This document shows positions 11,970 through 23,691 of a stretch of DNA of 64,000 nt, piece after piece. Under the pieces are notes generated by a model. That model was not told the origin of the DNA and searched no databases. It was given only the letters and a program-made list of their open reading frames with translations. How positions within the stretch are numbered: the first letter of the stretch is position 1; every line of letters begins with the position of its first letter. Source of the stretch: Eremomyces bilateralis CBS 781.70 (Eukaryota; Ascomycota; Dothideomycetes; Eremomycetales; Eremomycetaceae); the NCBI RefSeq assembly GCF_010015585.1, contig NW_022985084.1:361345-425344 (forward strand), in the 5' to 3' direction. Made by a program: the position numbers and the translations under genes.

Positions 11970-12926
11970 ATGTATTCAAATTGGTGCAATCGCTGGCGGC
12001 TCGCGTCTCATACAAGCTCCTTTCACTCGCCTACATTACTCGCGTTTGGATCCCGACAACGAGTAACTCTCCTGTCGTCACGATATGCCCAGTGTCTGAA
12101 TAGAGGTCTCAAGTCGTCCAAGAAGGATGTCAAGCGTACGCCGGTCCCTAGAAGACGGGAGACAGCTGTTTCGAGGACACCGCCCGTGAAGGAGCCCAAA
12201 GGAGGTAATCGCCGCTCCGATATCCTAGCCCAATCCCCGTTGCTGATATATGCTTAGAGTATGGGCCGAGTATTATCGTTTATAATCAAGGCATATTCAA
12301 AATCGTGCTTATTGGGTGCATCAAAGTCGCCGCCTTAGCAAACTTTGTATACGGTTGCTTCTACAGCGCTCCACGATGCCTAGAACAGTCGGAGGATCGG
12401 TACGAGAAAGCCGTGGCAGGTATGTATATCGTTGACTTGGTCTGGTGCACTCGCCTGATACTTACCTAATATAGCAATGCTTCTTGGAATCTTTCCGTTC
12501 CTATTCCTCGCGAAGGCCAGTAGTCCTTGGGTCGCGCAAATTCGGCTTCAGTTACCGCTCGCGGCTCGACAAAACAAACGGGCGCTCGATCGGTTCTTGA
12601 CCCGGATACCAGCAGACACGACCCTCGATATCGTCACCCTTCGGATTAGTGGACTGCGCAGAACCAATGCCGTACGCTTATCCGATTTGAGGATGACCAA
12701 ACCTCAACGCTTGTCGATGGGCAACATGGAGATCATTCCGGCGGCTCGGCCGAAACCTCAAGGCATCGTTCAGACCGCGCTTCACTTGGCCCACGAACCG
12801 AGGAACCGTTTCCAGGTCGAGAATGAAACTTGGTTACGACAGCGCAGCGAACACCGTGAAGCGTGGACACACGTTCTCAAAACCATCACAGGCAACAGCA
12901 CAGCGGCTCTCAGGACATCGGGATGA
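11970..12926 (+). CDS. Conserved fungal mitochondrial-type membrane protein
   Basis: Exons 11970-12204, 12258-12419 and 12475-12926 give 282 residues. Intron 1 (GTAATC, branch GCTGAT, end TTAG) and intron 2 (55 bp) both restore phase. The N-terminal 75 residues are rich in Arg, Ser and Thr and almost free of acidic residues, as expected for a mitochondrial presequence. Two hydrophobic segments follow, around IFKIVLIGCIKVAALANF and AMLLGIFPFLFLA. After them comes LTRIPADTTLDIVTLRISGLRRTNAVRLSDL; I recall similar blocks (P-D-T-L-x-I-x-T-x-R ... T-x-V-R-L-x-D-L) in uncharacterised fungal proteins of this architecture. The likely place is the mitochondrial inner membrane; no biochemical function can be assigned. 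It is a different frame and gene from the TAG-interrupted locus downstream. Confidence 0.7.
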
Positions 12927-13209
12927 GTCCGCGTGGATGCTGAAAATAGATCAAACAAGTCGTATAATATTGTAACGAAGACGTCAATTGTGCTGGAACA
13001 TAAAGCATTGTCCAAGAGGTTCATTACGCTTTGTTCGTTCTTTGTGTCGTGGGACCAAAATCGCCAACAATGTCTTTGTATGCGAGACTTCTCGTCACCA
13101 TATAAGAGAGACTCATGGCTCGATCAGTTTGGAAAGGGGGTAAGAGCCGACCATTTCTCACTTCCGACACCATTGAACTAAGACGGTCAGTGCATCCAAA
13201 CGTGCAATC

Positions 13210-13977
13210 ATGTCGCCGATTCAAGTTTCCGAGTCGCTCTCTCAAGCTCTGACCGTTCTTCTTATGGAGGTAGTTAAGAGAAAGGAGGAACTCCAAGGTA
13301 TGAAGCCGCGAAATGATCCCCTCAAGCAGACCCTCAGTACCACCCAGGAGGTGTGCGTCGAGCTTCTTGCGGACAGCACTCATCTCGGTAATGAGTATAT
13401 CACTGCTCTACAGCAGATCAAGGATCTTGAATCCGCGTCTGGTTCTGACAGCCACCCCGACAGCGTTGATCACCTCTCGATTGAATCCGCCGAGTCGGCC
13501 ATCTTTGAGCGACGGGAGTGGCTAGACCAGTACCACCTTTCCTCTCCGCAGACGTGTAGGCGCCCTCACCTTGCCGAAGAGCTGTTCTCCAACCGTGAGA
13601 GTCAGAAAGCCCTTATCGAGGTTGGAAAGGCCCTGAAAAGCAAGGACCTCGACGTGTGTGATCGGGTCGATGCGAAGATCCTTATCGCATGTATCCAGCG
13701 CTCTGCCAATGACCAAACCCGGGTCATCGCAACGCTCAACGAGGCCCACGATATCATTGACCGGCATCCGGAATTGTACTAGGAGTGGAAGCGGTTCAAC
13801 TTCCACTTGGGGGTTGTACTGTTCGACGTTGGCAGCTATCAGGAGGCTATGGGCTACCTTGTGCCTGTGACCGAAGCGAAAGGATACGAGAAGGCAGTCG
13901 ATATACAGATGCAACTTGTTGGAGTGGCTATTGCAGCGGAAAACGAATCGGCAGTGGGAGTAGAAACCGAAGGGTGA
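13210..13977 (+). pseudogene. Small helical (TPR-like) gene with in-frame TAG
   Basis: An ATG at 13210 opens 190 codons to a TAG at 13780-13782. The same frame then continues for 64 codons of coding-like sequence (EWKRFNFHLGVVLFDVGSYQ, then EAMGYLVPVTEAKGYEKA) to a TGA at 13975. The two parts read as one helical, perhaps TPR-like protein of about 254 residues: AHDIIDRHPELY before the stop, EWKRFNFHLGVVLFDVG after it. A single base change (GAG to TAG) would explain the break. Alternatives are that the 190-residue product is the real protein, that the stop is read through, or that a poor intron 13723-13782 (GTCATC...TACTAG, 60 bp, phase-neutral) removes it; that intron would also delete coding-looking residues. 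I do not recognise the family. Confidence 0.45.
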
Positions 13978-14046
13978 GCTGGTACTGACGAGAAGGCAGC
14001 AGCAGATCCTGTGCTGTGCACAGAAGCTGATGGAACGGGCTCTTAG

Positions 14047-14384
14047 ATCCCATTCCATGTCTACCGGCTGGTCTCATTAGGCGGCTTTTTCAATAATCTC
14101 AACTTTCTCTACCGACATATGGCGTTCAAGGAATCAATAGATTTATAAATCGTAGCATTCAATTGACCTACCCGAATGTGACGTGATACCTACGGTTGTA
14201 ATATGTATGTCTTACCAGTCCGAACCAGTGAGCTTGTGAGCCGGTTTAGCGCAGGAGAATCCCTCCCCTATTACTTTGCTACCCAAACAACAACCTAAAC
14301 CCTAGGTTGCTTTTGACCAGCCGCCAACAAATCACTATTACAAACTTTAACTAAATCCCTCTTATTACTAGTACGGAATAGACC
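14047..14384. other. Promoter region of alpha/beta hydrolase gene
   Basis: Contains a small inverted repeat AACCTA-AACCC-TAGGTT near 14291-14310, which includes one telobox-like AACCCTA core, followed by an AT-rich leader to the ATG at 14385. No gene seen. Confidence 0.4.
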
Positions 14385-15759
14385 ATGGGTCTTCCTAAAC
14401 CAAGCCTGACATTCACATTACCTTCGCTTCATGACGATACTCCTCTCGACTGCCGCATATACCAGCCCAAAGCGACGTTGAACGGCGCTTTCTCCAATGT
14501 TGCCGCGATCCTAGCACATCCGTACGCACCGCTGGGAGGATGTTTCGACGATCCGGTGCTTGATGCCGTTGGCTCCGAATTGTTGGAGAATGGCTGGGCC
14601 GTAGCAACGTTCAATTTCAGGTAACCCAGATCAAGTTCCTTGGGTCCGCTCAAAGTTCCATGTATACAGCATCTAAACAGCCCTCCCCACGGGATATATA
14701 TAGCGCCTTCAACGGGCGTGAAAACAAATTTGTTGCGATACTTTTTAACCGAAGTTCAGTTCTGTTTGCATAGTAGACACCACTCTTCGCGCGGTTAGTA
14801 CGACGTGCTAATACTTCTGCTCTAGGGGCGCTTTAGGCTCTCATGGGAGGACTAGTTGGACCGGAAAGCCAGAAGTGGCCGATTATATCACGATAGCGGG
14901 ATTTGTGATCTTCTATCTACAGCATCTGCAAGTACGGCAGCGTGGTATCCAAAGCCCGGAGGAGGGAGTAGGCCTTCCTCCTCAGGTGGGCAATCCAGAA
15001 TCAAGCGATCCTAACACGATACATCTGATTCTGGGAGGATACTCATATGGCTCACTCATTGTCACGCACCTGCCTACTGTATCAGAGATCATTGCCCGGT
15101 TCTCGTCGCCAGTTGAGGGCTCGGCGGCGGCGGAGGTTCGTCTCCGAGCGCGACGACTAGCTGAAGAAGATGCGGCACTATACAGCGCTTCTCTTCCAGC
15201 TACGAATGTGGATTCATCCCCTTGTTCTCCATCCAAATCCAGATTGCTATCAATTGGTGGGGATGAAACCGATGCTGAGCATCGGAGGTCTCTCCGCGAG
15301 TTACGCAGAAGCATTGATGGCAGACCCAGCCATAGGAGTCTCGATCTTCCGGAGAGGATCCGGTCCATCCGTCATAAGGATAAAGGAAACCAGACCGGGC
15401 CATCCACGCTTGCGTCCGATGGCTCTGATCTTCAAGCAGGCCACATGCCCAACGTTGTCGAGTCATATCTCCTTATATCTCCCCTGCTTCCACCGACATC
15501 ATTCTTCACCGCGGTATCGCTCCGAGACCCGAATCTAGAAAAGTTTTCACGGCATCCTACACTGGCGGTGTTTGGTGATTCCGACGTGTTTACTTCGATC
15601 CGGAAGTTAAGAGAATGGGCCGCCGGGAGGAGCCAGCCGGATGGTTCACGATTTCAAGGTGCGGCTGTGAACAAAGGGGGCCATTTCTGGATCGATCCGG
15701 CACATGTCAGAGAACTAAAGGAAGCGGTCATCCGGTGGGCTGCTTCAATCAAACAATAG
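14385..15759 (+). CDS. Alpha/beta hydrolase
   Basis: Fungal alpha/beta-hydrolase fold protein of 389 residues. Exons are 14385-14620 and 14826-15759; the 205-bp intron is unusually long for this window, but the join AG|G restores FNFRGALGSHGRTSW, a typical strand-loop of the fold. The oxyanion loop region is ILAHPYAPLGG, the nucleophile elbow GGYSYGS lies near residue 150, a candidate acid is in the strand PTLAVFGDSDVF, and the catalytic His is probably in KGGHFW near 365. Between the elbow and the acid strand is a 120-residue, Ser/Arg-rich, probably flexible insertion. No signal peptide or anchor is visible, so it is probably cytosolic. Substrate unknown; esterase, lipase or thioesterase are all possible. 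Confidence 0.82.
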
Positions 15760-16337
15760 GCCATTCAGCATTCTGAATGCATCTAGTGGAACTGGGAGGT
15801 TTCAATCAAGTGAACAAGAGCTTCTTGGTGGATTACGTGGGTTGAAGGCAATCCGGACAGGATACATATCATCGTGAGGTTTCTGTAGAGCATGCCATAG
15901 TCTCATGTGGACGAGGTGATCTCTTGCCCGTAAATGCCGATGAAGGAACTTCCAACCTCTCATCCGAGGGGTTTCATTGCCAAGGTTGAGGATATGTTGA
16001 AAACTGGCTTGGAAATAACGTGGATCATCAATGAGGGGAATCGTGTCACAGGAAAAATTACCTTAGCTATATCTGCCCTTCTACTAGCCTCCTAGTAGGG
16101 GCGTCCCTTTTTGGGGATTTAGCTTAGTTGGTTACATTTGACAAATCGGAGGGGTCGCGACTGGAGTGGAGAGTGGATGGAACACGTGAAAGGTTTCCGC
16201 TGAACCAGAAGCAATCCGATCAGTGAGGTATTTGTACATCATCACACAAATTGCTTGGACGATTGAAATCAACCGAGCAATTGGAAGAGCATTAACAATC
16301 GGATTGTTTATCTCCTTCGATTTGAATCACAAACATC
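15760..16337. other. Intergenic spacer
   Basis: 578 bp between two plus-strand genes. It includes a short palindromic motif CTACTAGCCTCCTAGTAGGG near 16081 that could form a hairpin in the 3' region of the hydrolase gene. No gene recognised. Confidence 0.4.
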
Positions 16338-16806
16338 ATGCAGACAACAGGAGCTGAGACAGCTCCAGACCAAGCTCAGAATCTTCCCGAGTTTCAAGTC
16401 CACGAGCCAGAGACCGTGTGCCGCGCCAACGGGATTCCACCCATCACTGACCCGAGCATTCTACACAACATACGGTACCTGGGCCAATTCATCAATCGGT
16501 ATATCCGAATCTCGATCACAGACGCCCGTGTATTTGTCGGCCAGTTGCGCTGCCTCGACCGGGTATGATCCCCCATGGCGCGAATATGTTAATTAGATGA
16601 AATACTGACTCCCTTAGGATCTGAATATTATATTGGCTCTGACGTATGAATTCCGTCCACCAACCGTGTCGGATCTGGAGCGAGCCGCAACCCAGGCACG
16701 GGAGGCCGGGTTGCAAACCCAGCGGGTCGAGACGCCAAAACGATATGTTGGTTTGGTTGTCATCCCCGGCAAGCACATCACGAAGATCGAGTACGAGGAG
16801 TCGTGA
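16338..16806 (+). CDS. MAK31: NatC auxiliary subunit Mak31/Naa38 (LSM-fold)
   Basis: Small LSM-domain protein, auxiliary subunit of the N-terminal acetyltransferase NatC, which acetylates Met-Leu/Ile/Phe-type N-termini co-translationally. Exons 16338-16562 and 16618-16806 give 137 residues; the 55-bp intron is phase 0. The Sm1 motif region is YIRISITDARVFVGQLRCLD followed by DLNIILALTYEFRPP, and the Sm2 motif is VGLVVIPGKHITKIE close to the C-terminus. The 40-residue N-terminal tail is hydrophilic. The LSM fold is clear; the assignment to Mak31 rather than another LSM protein rests on the VGLVVIPGKHI block and the D-R-V-F-V-G spacing. It ends tail-to-tail with the GPI transamidase gene, 82 bp away. 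Confidence 0.85.
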
Positions 16807-16888
16807 TGCGCCACCGGGGAAATCCCAAGATCCGAAGCTCGCAGGCCGTATTTTTATTATCGATATATGTATACATGGAACGCCCCAA

Positions 16889-18368
16889 TCAAATCTGGCG
16901 GACCTCCTTCCCAACCATGTCGGGTCGCTCCGCTTCCCATTCGTCGCGGAGCACCGCGAACAGCGAATCCCCGAGGATCATGATGAGCGCGAGACTCCAG
17001 ACTAGTGTTATGGCGTAAAAGAAGTTCGCGTTGCCTGACCCGGCATATATCCAGAGATGATAGAAGGCAGGCCCGAAGAAGGTTGCATAGAGCAACACGG
17101 TGGAGGAGAGAAACGCGTACCGCATCACTAGAGGCATGTATTAGCGACGCATTGAGCAGATGTGACGGCTTTTCTTACATGGGAACACATGGCTGTAAAG
17201 GCTCAGGCAGCCAACAAAAACCGCGGTTTCGGACACGCTCGGGTATGGCAGGAAGATGGCAAATATCCCCAACAACGCAACGATCGCGAACAGAGGCTGT
17301 TCCCGTAGACGGAGGGTCAAACCGCCGACATAGGAGGCCATGTGCAACCAGAAAACCGCCAAGAAGAATTCCCGGAACGAGTCAAACATCTCGGTGAAGA
17401 AATACCACCACAGGCCGACGTTGGGAGTCAGGTCCGGCAGAAGGAGGTGGAAACCATATGTGGAACCGATGAATTCCCACGACCCGGTCAGCATGTACGA
17501 TATGCATAGTAAGCATCCGATGGCAGCCACCAAGCCTCCGGTATGTTGTATTGCGAACGTGACCGGGGACGGGACGGTCGGCTTCGCAGCTGCTTGGCGA
17601 ACTTGTCGGTCGTAACAAAGGATGAGAAGCGGCGGAGCAAGGAGGATCGGGTAGAGCGAGGTATAAGAGGCAACGGCCAGTGAAAGCACGAGGTGGAAGG
17701 AATGCCCAGCGGTTGCTTTGAAGATGGCGAAAAGAATGGCGCAGTTGGTGAATGCGCTCGTTGACCGCGCCAGACAGGTAACGATGGTGAAGGGGTTCAA
17801 AAGGAAGCTATTCCGTCAGTATTTTTCGTTGAGAGAGGAGCAGACTGTCCCACCTCGCGCCAATCGCAGCACTACTCCAACTAAGATGCTTTCGCGGAGA
17901 GGTATATAGTCGCGATGTGACTGATTCGCCGGATTCGGCGGTCCTCACGAGTGCATAAGCACCCAACAGGTCCAGAGCTATGTAGACAATCGCGGTGGGT
18001 AGGGGATGGGTCGAGACGTTTGGAAGAAGGGCAAATATGGGTAGCAATAGAGGAGCCTTCCTGAAGTTAGAGTAGTCCGTATCAGAGGGTTCATATCGGG
18101 TACCTGGTGAAAGACTCCGCCATCGTATGGAGAAACATTGTGGGTATACAGAAAAAGGCCTTCTTGCACTGTAGGAATTGGTGGATGGTTAGGACTGCGA
18201 ATCAAGCGGGATAGGGCATTTCTCACATCTCTTAAAGCTTGTAATGGGTGTGGACACTTCCACTCGGCCGGTCAATAGATCTGGGAGGGAGGGAAAGGCG
18301 ATGAAGAGGAACAGGCGCACTGCGGCAGCAGCTGCAAAGAGCAGGACGGTCTGCTTGTCCACTCCCAT
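16889..18368 (-). CDS. GAB1: GPI transamidase subunit Gab1/PIG-U
   Basis: Multi-span ER membrane subunit of the GPI transamidase, which attaches GPI anchors to proteins. Minus-strand exons 18368-18227, 18168-18104, 18056-17854, 17807-17179 and 17127-16889 join in phase to 425 residues, close to the usual PIG-U size. The start MGVDKQTVLLF precedes the first helix. Family blocks are SFKRLQEGLFLYTHNVSPYD near the N-terminus, LNPFTIVTCLARSTSAF, and the conserved PNVGLWWYFFTEMFDSFREF, followed by LPYPSVSETAVFVGCLSLYS. The acceptor of intron 2 is read as CAGGAAG|GCT, not the nearer CAG, because only that gives FHQAPLLLPIF. At least eight hydrophobic helices are visible. It is divergent from NOP7 with 384 bp between starts. 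Confidence 0.92.
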
Positions 18369-18752
18369 GGTATGTGCTACCTCACCGACTGACAGCGAGT
18401 CATGATAGATATTTGGAACAGGTTTCCAAGGGGTTAATGGGACAGTATCCTTTCTGGATAGGATGTCCGGCGACTGATCAATTGTACATCGTTGTCGCTC
18501 TGTACAGATATACCGATGTACGGGCATACACAAATACCACACTGGTCCCTACAGTCCAATGGAGGTTGGTGCTTAATAAGCATTTACATCCCTGTAAACA
18601 AATCCCTGTCGATAGGTGGGGACGACAGGGGTGAGACCCTTGCTCGAAATTTCGAATTTTGCCGATGCTTCATCCAGTTCATCGTGATAAGTTCTCCATG
18701 CTGAGAACCTGAATGCGACATCTTTAACCACAATTCCACAACACTCTTCACG
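18369..18752. promoter_or_regulatory. Divergent promoter region GAB1/NOP7
   Basis: 384 bp separate the minus-strand GAB1 start (18368) from the plus-strand NOP7 start (18753), so both promoters must lie here. No specific factor site was recognised. Confidence 0.45.
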
Positions 18753-20922
18753 ATGGGGCGCATTAAGAAAAAGGGTGAGAGGACGATCAACGATTTCCAT
18801 TCCAGGAACTTGTAAGCTGATATCCATTGTCTAGGAACCGCTGGCCAGGCCAAAAACTTCATTACGAGGACACAGGCAGTCCGGAAACTTCAGATCTCGT
18901 TGCCAGACTTTCGCCGACTATGCATCTTCAAGGGTAAGCATTTCGTTGGATCTGTTCAATTCTACATCGCTGACGAAATCTCCAGGCATTTATCCCCGCG
19001 AGCCCCGGAACAAGAAGAAGGCGAACAAAAGCTCGACCCCGTCCACCACCTTCTACTACTCCAAAGACATCCAATATCTCCTCCATGAACCGCTGCTCCA
19101 GAAATTCAGGGACCACAAAGCGCTGGCGAAGAAGATCAACCGCGCCCTCGGAAAAGGACAGTTCAAGGGTGCGTCGCGACTGGAGAAAAACTTGACTCCG
19201 CGCATGCGGATAGATCATATCATTCGCGAGCGATATCCTACCTTTGTGGATGCTGTAAGGGATTTGGACGATGCGCTGTGCATGGTTTACCTGTTCGCAA
19301 ACCTCCCGTCCACCGAGGAGGTGCCTCACAAGACCATTGCGCTGTGTCAGCGCCTTTGCAACGAGTTCGAGCATTACCTGATCGTGTCGCATTCGCTTCG
19401 AAAGTCGTTCTTATCGATCAAAGGCGTATACTACCAGGCAACGATACAGGGCCAGGACGTCTTATGGCTTGTTCCCTACAAATTCGTGCAGCGAGTAACC
19501 GGGGATGTGGACTTCAGGATTATGGCGACCTTTGTGGACTTCTACACGAATCTCCTGGGATTTGTTAACTTCCGATTATACACGACCCTCGGCTTGGTGT
19601 ACCCGCCGAAATTCAATCAGCTGAGCGATGAGCAAGGCGGTGAACTCGGAGCTTTCACCTTGCAAGGCCATGGACTTGGACAAGAAGAGGATCAGGATGA
19701 GGAGATAACATCTGTGACGACCAACCCGAAGGCACAAGCAATCGCGGATGCACTGGCACAAGAGGAAGCTGGCGCCATTGAGGAGACTTCGCAAAACGAA
19801 GATAGCTCAATGGCTGTCAAAGATACTGAGGAGGCGCCCGTGGACGATGCACCAGCTGATCTCGCTGGTGCTATGATTCCGGGTTCGTCCGATTTCGATC
19901 AGGCTCTGCAACTTCAAGTCGACGACACCCCTTACGCCACCCTTTTCTCCGACATGTCCGTGTTCCTCTCTCGCGAGTCTCCACGACATGCACTGGAGTT
20001 CCTTCTTCGATCGTTCGGATGCAAGCGCATCGGCTGGGAAGAAAGTCTCGGCGACGGAGCGTTCAAGAGCGATGAAAACTGGAGTGGGTGGACGCATCAG
20101 GTTGTTGATCGGCCAGGTGCGCCGTCGACGGGAGGTTCGGCACCGCACGACGAGACCGAGGCAGGGGCACAGTCCGCGGCAGACTCCCAGCAACGTGTTC
20201 CGGACCGAGCTTATGTCCAACCGCAATGGGTATGGGATTGTGTCAACGCCGGACGTATCCTGCGGACGGATCTATACGCCCGGGGAGCTACACTTCCGCC
20301 TCACTTGAGTCCCTGGGTGAAAGCGAAGAAGGGTGAATACGACCCAACGCAGCCACTGGAGCCAGCAGATACAGTCGATGCTGCTGAACAGGAAGAGGGT
20401 GCAGCTCAACCTCTGGCCAACGGCGCTTCCAAGGAGGAGGAGGAGGAGGAGGAGGAAGAGGAAGAAAGCGATTTATCCGATGGCATGCAGGAGGACCTCT
20501 CGGAAGACGAAGATGAAAGTGCCGACGAGACCAAAGCAGACATTGACGAAACGCTGGGCGATCTCTCGGACGACGACGACGACGACAGTGCATCGGTGTC
20601 TTCAGCCGAGGTTGATCGCCAAAGCCATCAACTCGAGTTGGAGGCGGAGGCGGCGGGCGTCAAGCCGAGTGCGAAGAAATCCGCGAAGAACGCCAAACCT
20701 TCGGCACCAGCGAAGAGCGAGAAGGCGAAGCAAAAGGAGCGCGAGGCGCGAAAGGAGCAGGAGGAGGTCGAGCGGCTGAAGGGGATGATGAGCAAGCGGA
20801 AGCGGATGTTGTACGAAAAAATGCAGTACGGGAATAAGAAGCGGGAGGATGAGGCGGAGAAATTGAAGAGCAAGCGCCGGAAGTTGGAGGCGACGAAGCA
20901 GCGGGCGGGTGGCAAGTCATAG
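18753..20922 (+). CDS. NOP7: Pescadillo homologue Nop7
   Basis: Nucleolar component of the PeBoW (Nop7-Erb1-Ytm1) complex needed for 27S pre-rRNA processing and 60S ribosome assembly. Exons 18753-18774, 18835-18933 and 18986-20922 give 685 residues. The tiny first exon encodes MGRIKKKG, which continues as [19 protein letters not shown], the invariant pescadillo N-terminus, so the start is firm. The Pescadillo_N domain covers about residues 8-290 ([40 protein letters not shown]). A BRCT domain follows at about 355-465 (ending in [20 protein letters not shown]). The C-terminus has two acidic runs (a Glu run encoded near 20436-20470 and an Asp run near 20571) and a basic coiled-coil tail rich in Lys/Glu. 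Length is as expected for filamentous fungi. Confidence 0.95.
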
Positions 20923-21064
20923 TTATAAAGCGCTACATGTACCACTCTGAACTTCACGGAAATGGGAGATAATGCTCTTTTATGCAACAGCCATGTAGTT
21001 CCTACAATTCCTTATGACCCGTGAAGTTGGTCCCATCATTGCATTATTAGACCAGGCCTCTATT

Positions 21065-22878
21065 TCACCTTCGGCTTGCTTGCCAGACTTTCTCGAAGAA
21101 CTTATGTATCGGGGCTTCGTCGATCGGACAAACCAGTGCTACGTACTGATCTGGCCTCACAACGATAACTGCGCCGTGGCGAGGATCCACTCCCCATGCA
21201 TCGTACGCCTGTCCATGGCCACTGTTATAGCTTTTATCGTCCACGTAGACGTGGTGGAACTGGCGAATTTTGTACGTTCCCCTCTCAGACGCATAACTCT
21301 CGGGAATATCGCTCTGTTCGATCGCGGTTCGGTCCCCGTGTAGCACGAGAACCGGCTCGATCATATTTGCACCGTCGATCTCCGGGCCAAACTGAGGGTT
21401 TTGATCTTTCCACAGGAACGCGGATCCGCTGTCCCCCTTCCTCACGTTTTGAACGCTGCCACCCAGGACGACAACTTTCCATTTTCCGTCCGCATCCAAA
21501 GCTGCGGCTGAAAGTTGAACTGCCCGAGAGTCGATGAATCTGACAACTTGGGCGCTGGGAAACCGCATCCCCACGGTGATCTTCGTGGCCAAATTCTGAG
21601 TGGTCCGACTTAACGACGTGATCATTGACTCGTCATAGGAAGTGGTGAGGCCGGCGGTATAGAGGCCTGACATGATGAAGAACTCGCGGAACGTCTCCGC
21701 CGCGGTGGCGATCTTGTTACCGCCGGTCTGGATCGAAAAGAGCTTGGTGAGTTTCCGATCAAAGGCGATCAGGTCGGCTGCAGTCTTCTCGCGCTCGAGA
21801 TTGTAGGTTCGGAGTAGGTCCGGGCTAGATAACCCTTTGAGCACGTAACCAAGCTTCCAGCCAATGTTGTATCCATCCTGGAGACTCATATTCATGCCCT
21901 GCCCAGCTTTCGGCGAGTGCGTGTGAAAGGCATCACCCATCAAGAAGATCCGATTGTCTTTCGAGATCTGGTCCGCGAGACGCTGCCCGATCGCATATGC
22001 GGACCACCAATATGTCTCGACAATCTCCAGACTGTATTGCGAGAAGATTTGGCGGGCGCTCTCCTGCAGGTCTTTCAACTGGACTGTCTTCGGATCCGTC
22101 CCGTGCGGCAGTTCGATGTAGAATCTTGACATAGTTCCACCTTCGCGGGGAATGATGAGTAGATTGCCAGCTTGAGACCGAAGGGTCGTCTTTTTTCGGA
22201 TATCTGGAAAGTCGGTTTGGGCAAAGCAGTCCATCACGCCCCAGACGGCATCACTCGTATCTCCCACCATAGTGAAGCCTAGGCTTCGTCTCACGATACT
22301 ATGTGCGCCATCGGCTCCCTTCTAAAGTTAGCGCATGGCTTTGGAATGAGGGTAATGCCGCTCACCAACACATATTTTGCCCGATACATGCGCTGTTTCC
22401 CCTCCTTCTCCGTTTCCACAACCACTGGATACGGTTCGTCTCCCGAGCCCCCGAGCACAGCATTAACCTTCACACCGTACTGGACATCCTTCCCGCCGAG
22501 CCGTTTCATGGACTCGATGAGGATCATGTTAAACCGTGCCTGGTTCAAAATGACATGATGTCTCCAGGAGATGCCTTCCTCCACGTCCGGAGCCCGTCCA
22601 CGCCGCTCAATCTTCGTCTCATCTCCGTCCCCCGGTGCCCAGAAGCAGACCTCGTTGACCCAGTATGCATCTTTCACAAGCTCTTCTGCCAGGCCAAAAC
22701 TCTCAAACACCTCGACCGTTCGGCATTGGACGCCATCCGCATGACCGAACTCTAAGGGCCCATCACGTTTTTCGACGATGACGAAGTCAATCCCCAGGCG
22801 AGTCAGCCACTGCGCAGCGCAGAGTCCAGCCGGGCCAGAGCCGACGATGATCACATCAACTTCCTCTGCCTTGTCCAT
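21065..22878 (-). CDS. FAD-dependent phenol hydroxylase-like monooxygenase
   Basis: Aromatic-ring hydroxylase of the phenol 2-monooxygenase type: an FAD and NAD(P)H enzyme that inserts one oxygen atom into a phenolic substrate. Minus-strand exons 22878-22366 and 22321-21065 give 589 residues. The FAD-binding motif GSGPAG is at residues 13-18 (VDVIIVGSGPAGLCAAQWL). The DG motif spans the intron (VLKGADGAHSIVRR), and the second FAD motif is FLMGDAFHTHSPKAGQGMN. The C-terminal 170 residues match the thioredoxin-like dimerisation domain of phenol hydroxylases (KWKVVVLGG, then HGQAYDAWGV and VVRPDQYVALV). An in-frame ATG at 22992 would add 38 residues; the ATG at 22878 places the Rossmann strand at the expected distance. 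It converges on NOP7 142 bp away. Substrate unknown; catabolic or secondary-metabolite use is possible, but no cluster surrounds it. Confidence 0.9.
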
Positions 22879-23691
22879 GATAAATGGAACCTGTATGGAG
22901 AGACGTTGGGGTGCGCAAATGTCAAACAAAATTAGTCGCTTTCTCTTACTTCGAGTATCACTTAGAGATGGATCGTTGTTCTCGTTTCCCAAACCATCAA
23001 TGAAGGTGGCAGCATTGCGCTTTTAGATAATGCTGGACCTCTTGTCAATTGTCTTCCATTAGTGCTCAACCTTTTCAAATTTCCATCTTCGTCAGCTCTG
23101 ATTGGCGTTCTACGCTGATTCACGGCATTTGCGGGCGGCATCTTTGAGGCGGGAGCCGGAAAGCATCCCCGGCAAGGTATCCTGTGTTGTTGGAGAGATG
23201 GAGTCGGCGGTAATTCGTAGTTATGCGACCGGTTCCATTCAAACCCACGAATGACCCCGCGTCGCCACGGGATCGTTCCGGTTGTGGGTCCGAATGCCTG
23301 CGTACGGGTAGCCGGTAGACGGATGAAGAAACGAGGCCGGTAATGTATCGGCCGAGATATCAGAATGCAGATGACTGCTACGTATAACCCGTTTTACGAT
23401 TCTCTTGTGGGGAATGAGACTGGTTACTGGTTAGGTTTCATCAGGTTAAAATAAGCAAACTATGAACTCATGTGCATATAAACCACAATTAGGAAGATTC
23501 GCTGGCGGGAATCAGTTCAACAATCACGGATCCATTGCACCAAGGACGGGCTAGTCTAGACTTTCTCCATTGTCCTAATGTATAATGAGCCTTTTCGAGC
23601 CCGTGCCCCATCCTTTCAAAGTTTCAAGGCATCCCAATTATCCCATCCCGTTGAAGCGCCGACGAGCGCGTTTCCCTAACCAGTCCGCAAA
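22879..23691. other. Spacer between monooxygenase promoter and SPT5 3' end
   Basis: 813 bp. The part next to 22878 is the promoter side of the monooxygenase; it has a CCAAT-type box (TGATTGGCG near 23099) and one CGG-N7-CCG pair (CGGGATCGTTCCGG near 23268), a spacing that zinc-cluster regulators can bind. No gene seen. Confidence 0.4.

Noticed and set aside
13522-14058. 178-codon minus-strand frame
   Set aside because: It is antisense to the better plus-strand coding frame and Cys/Val-rich in a way typical of shadow frames.
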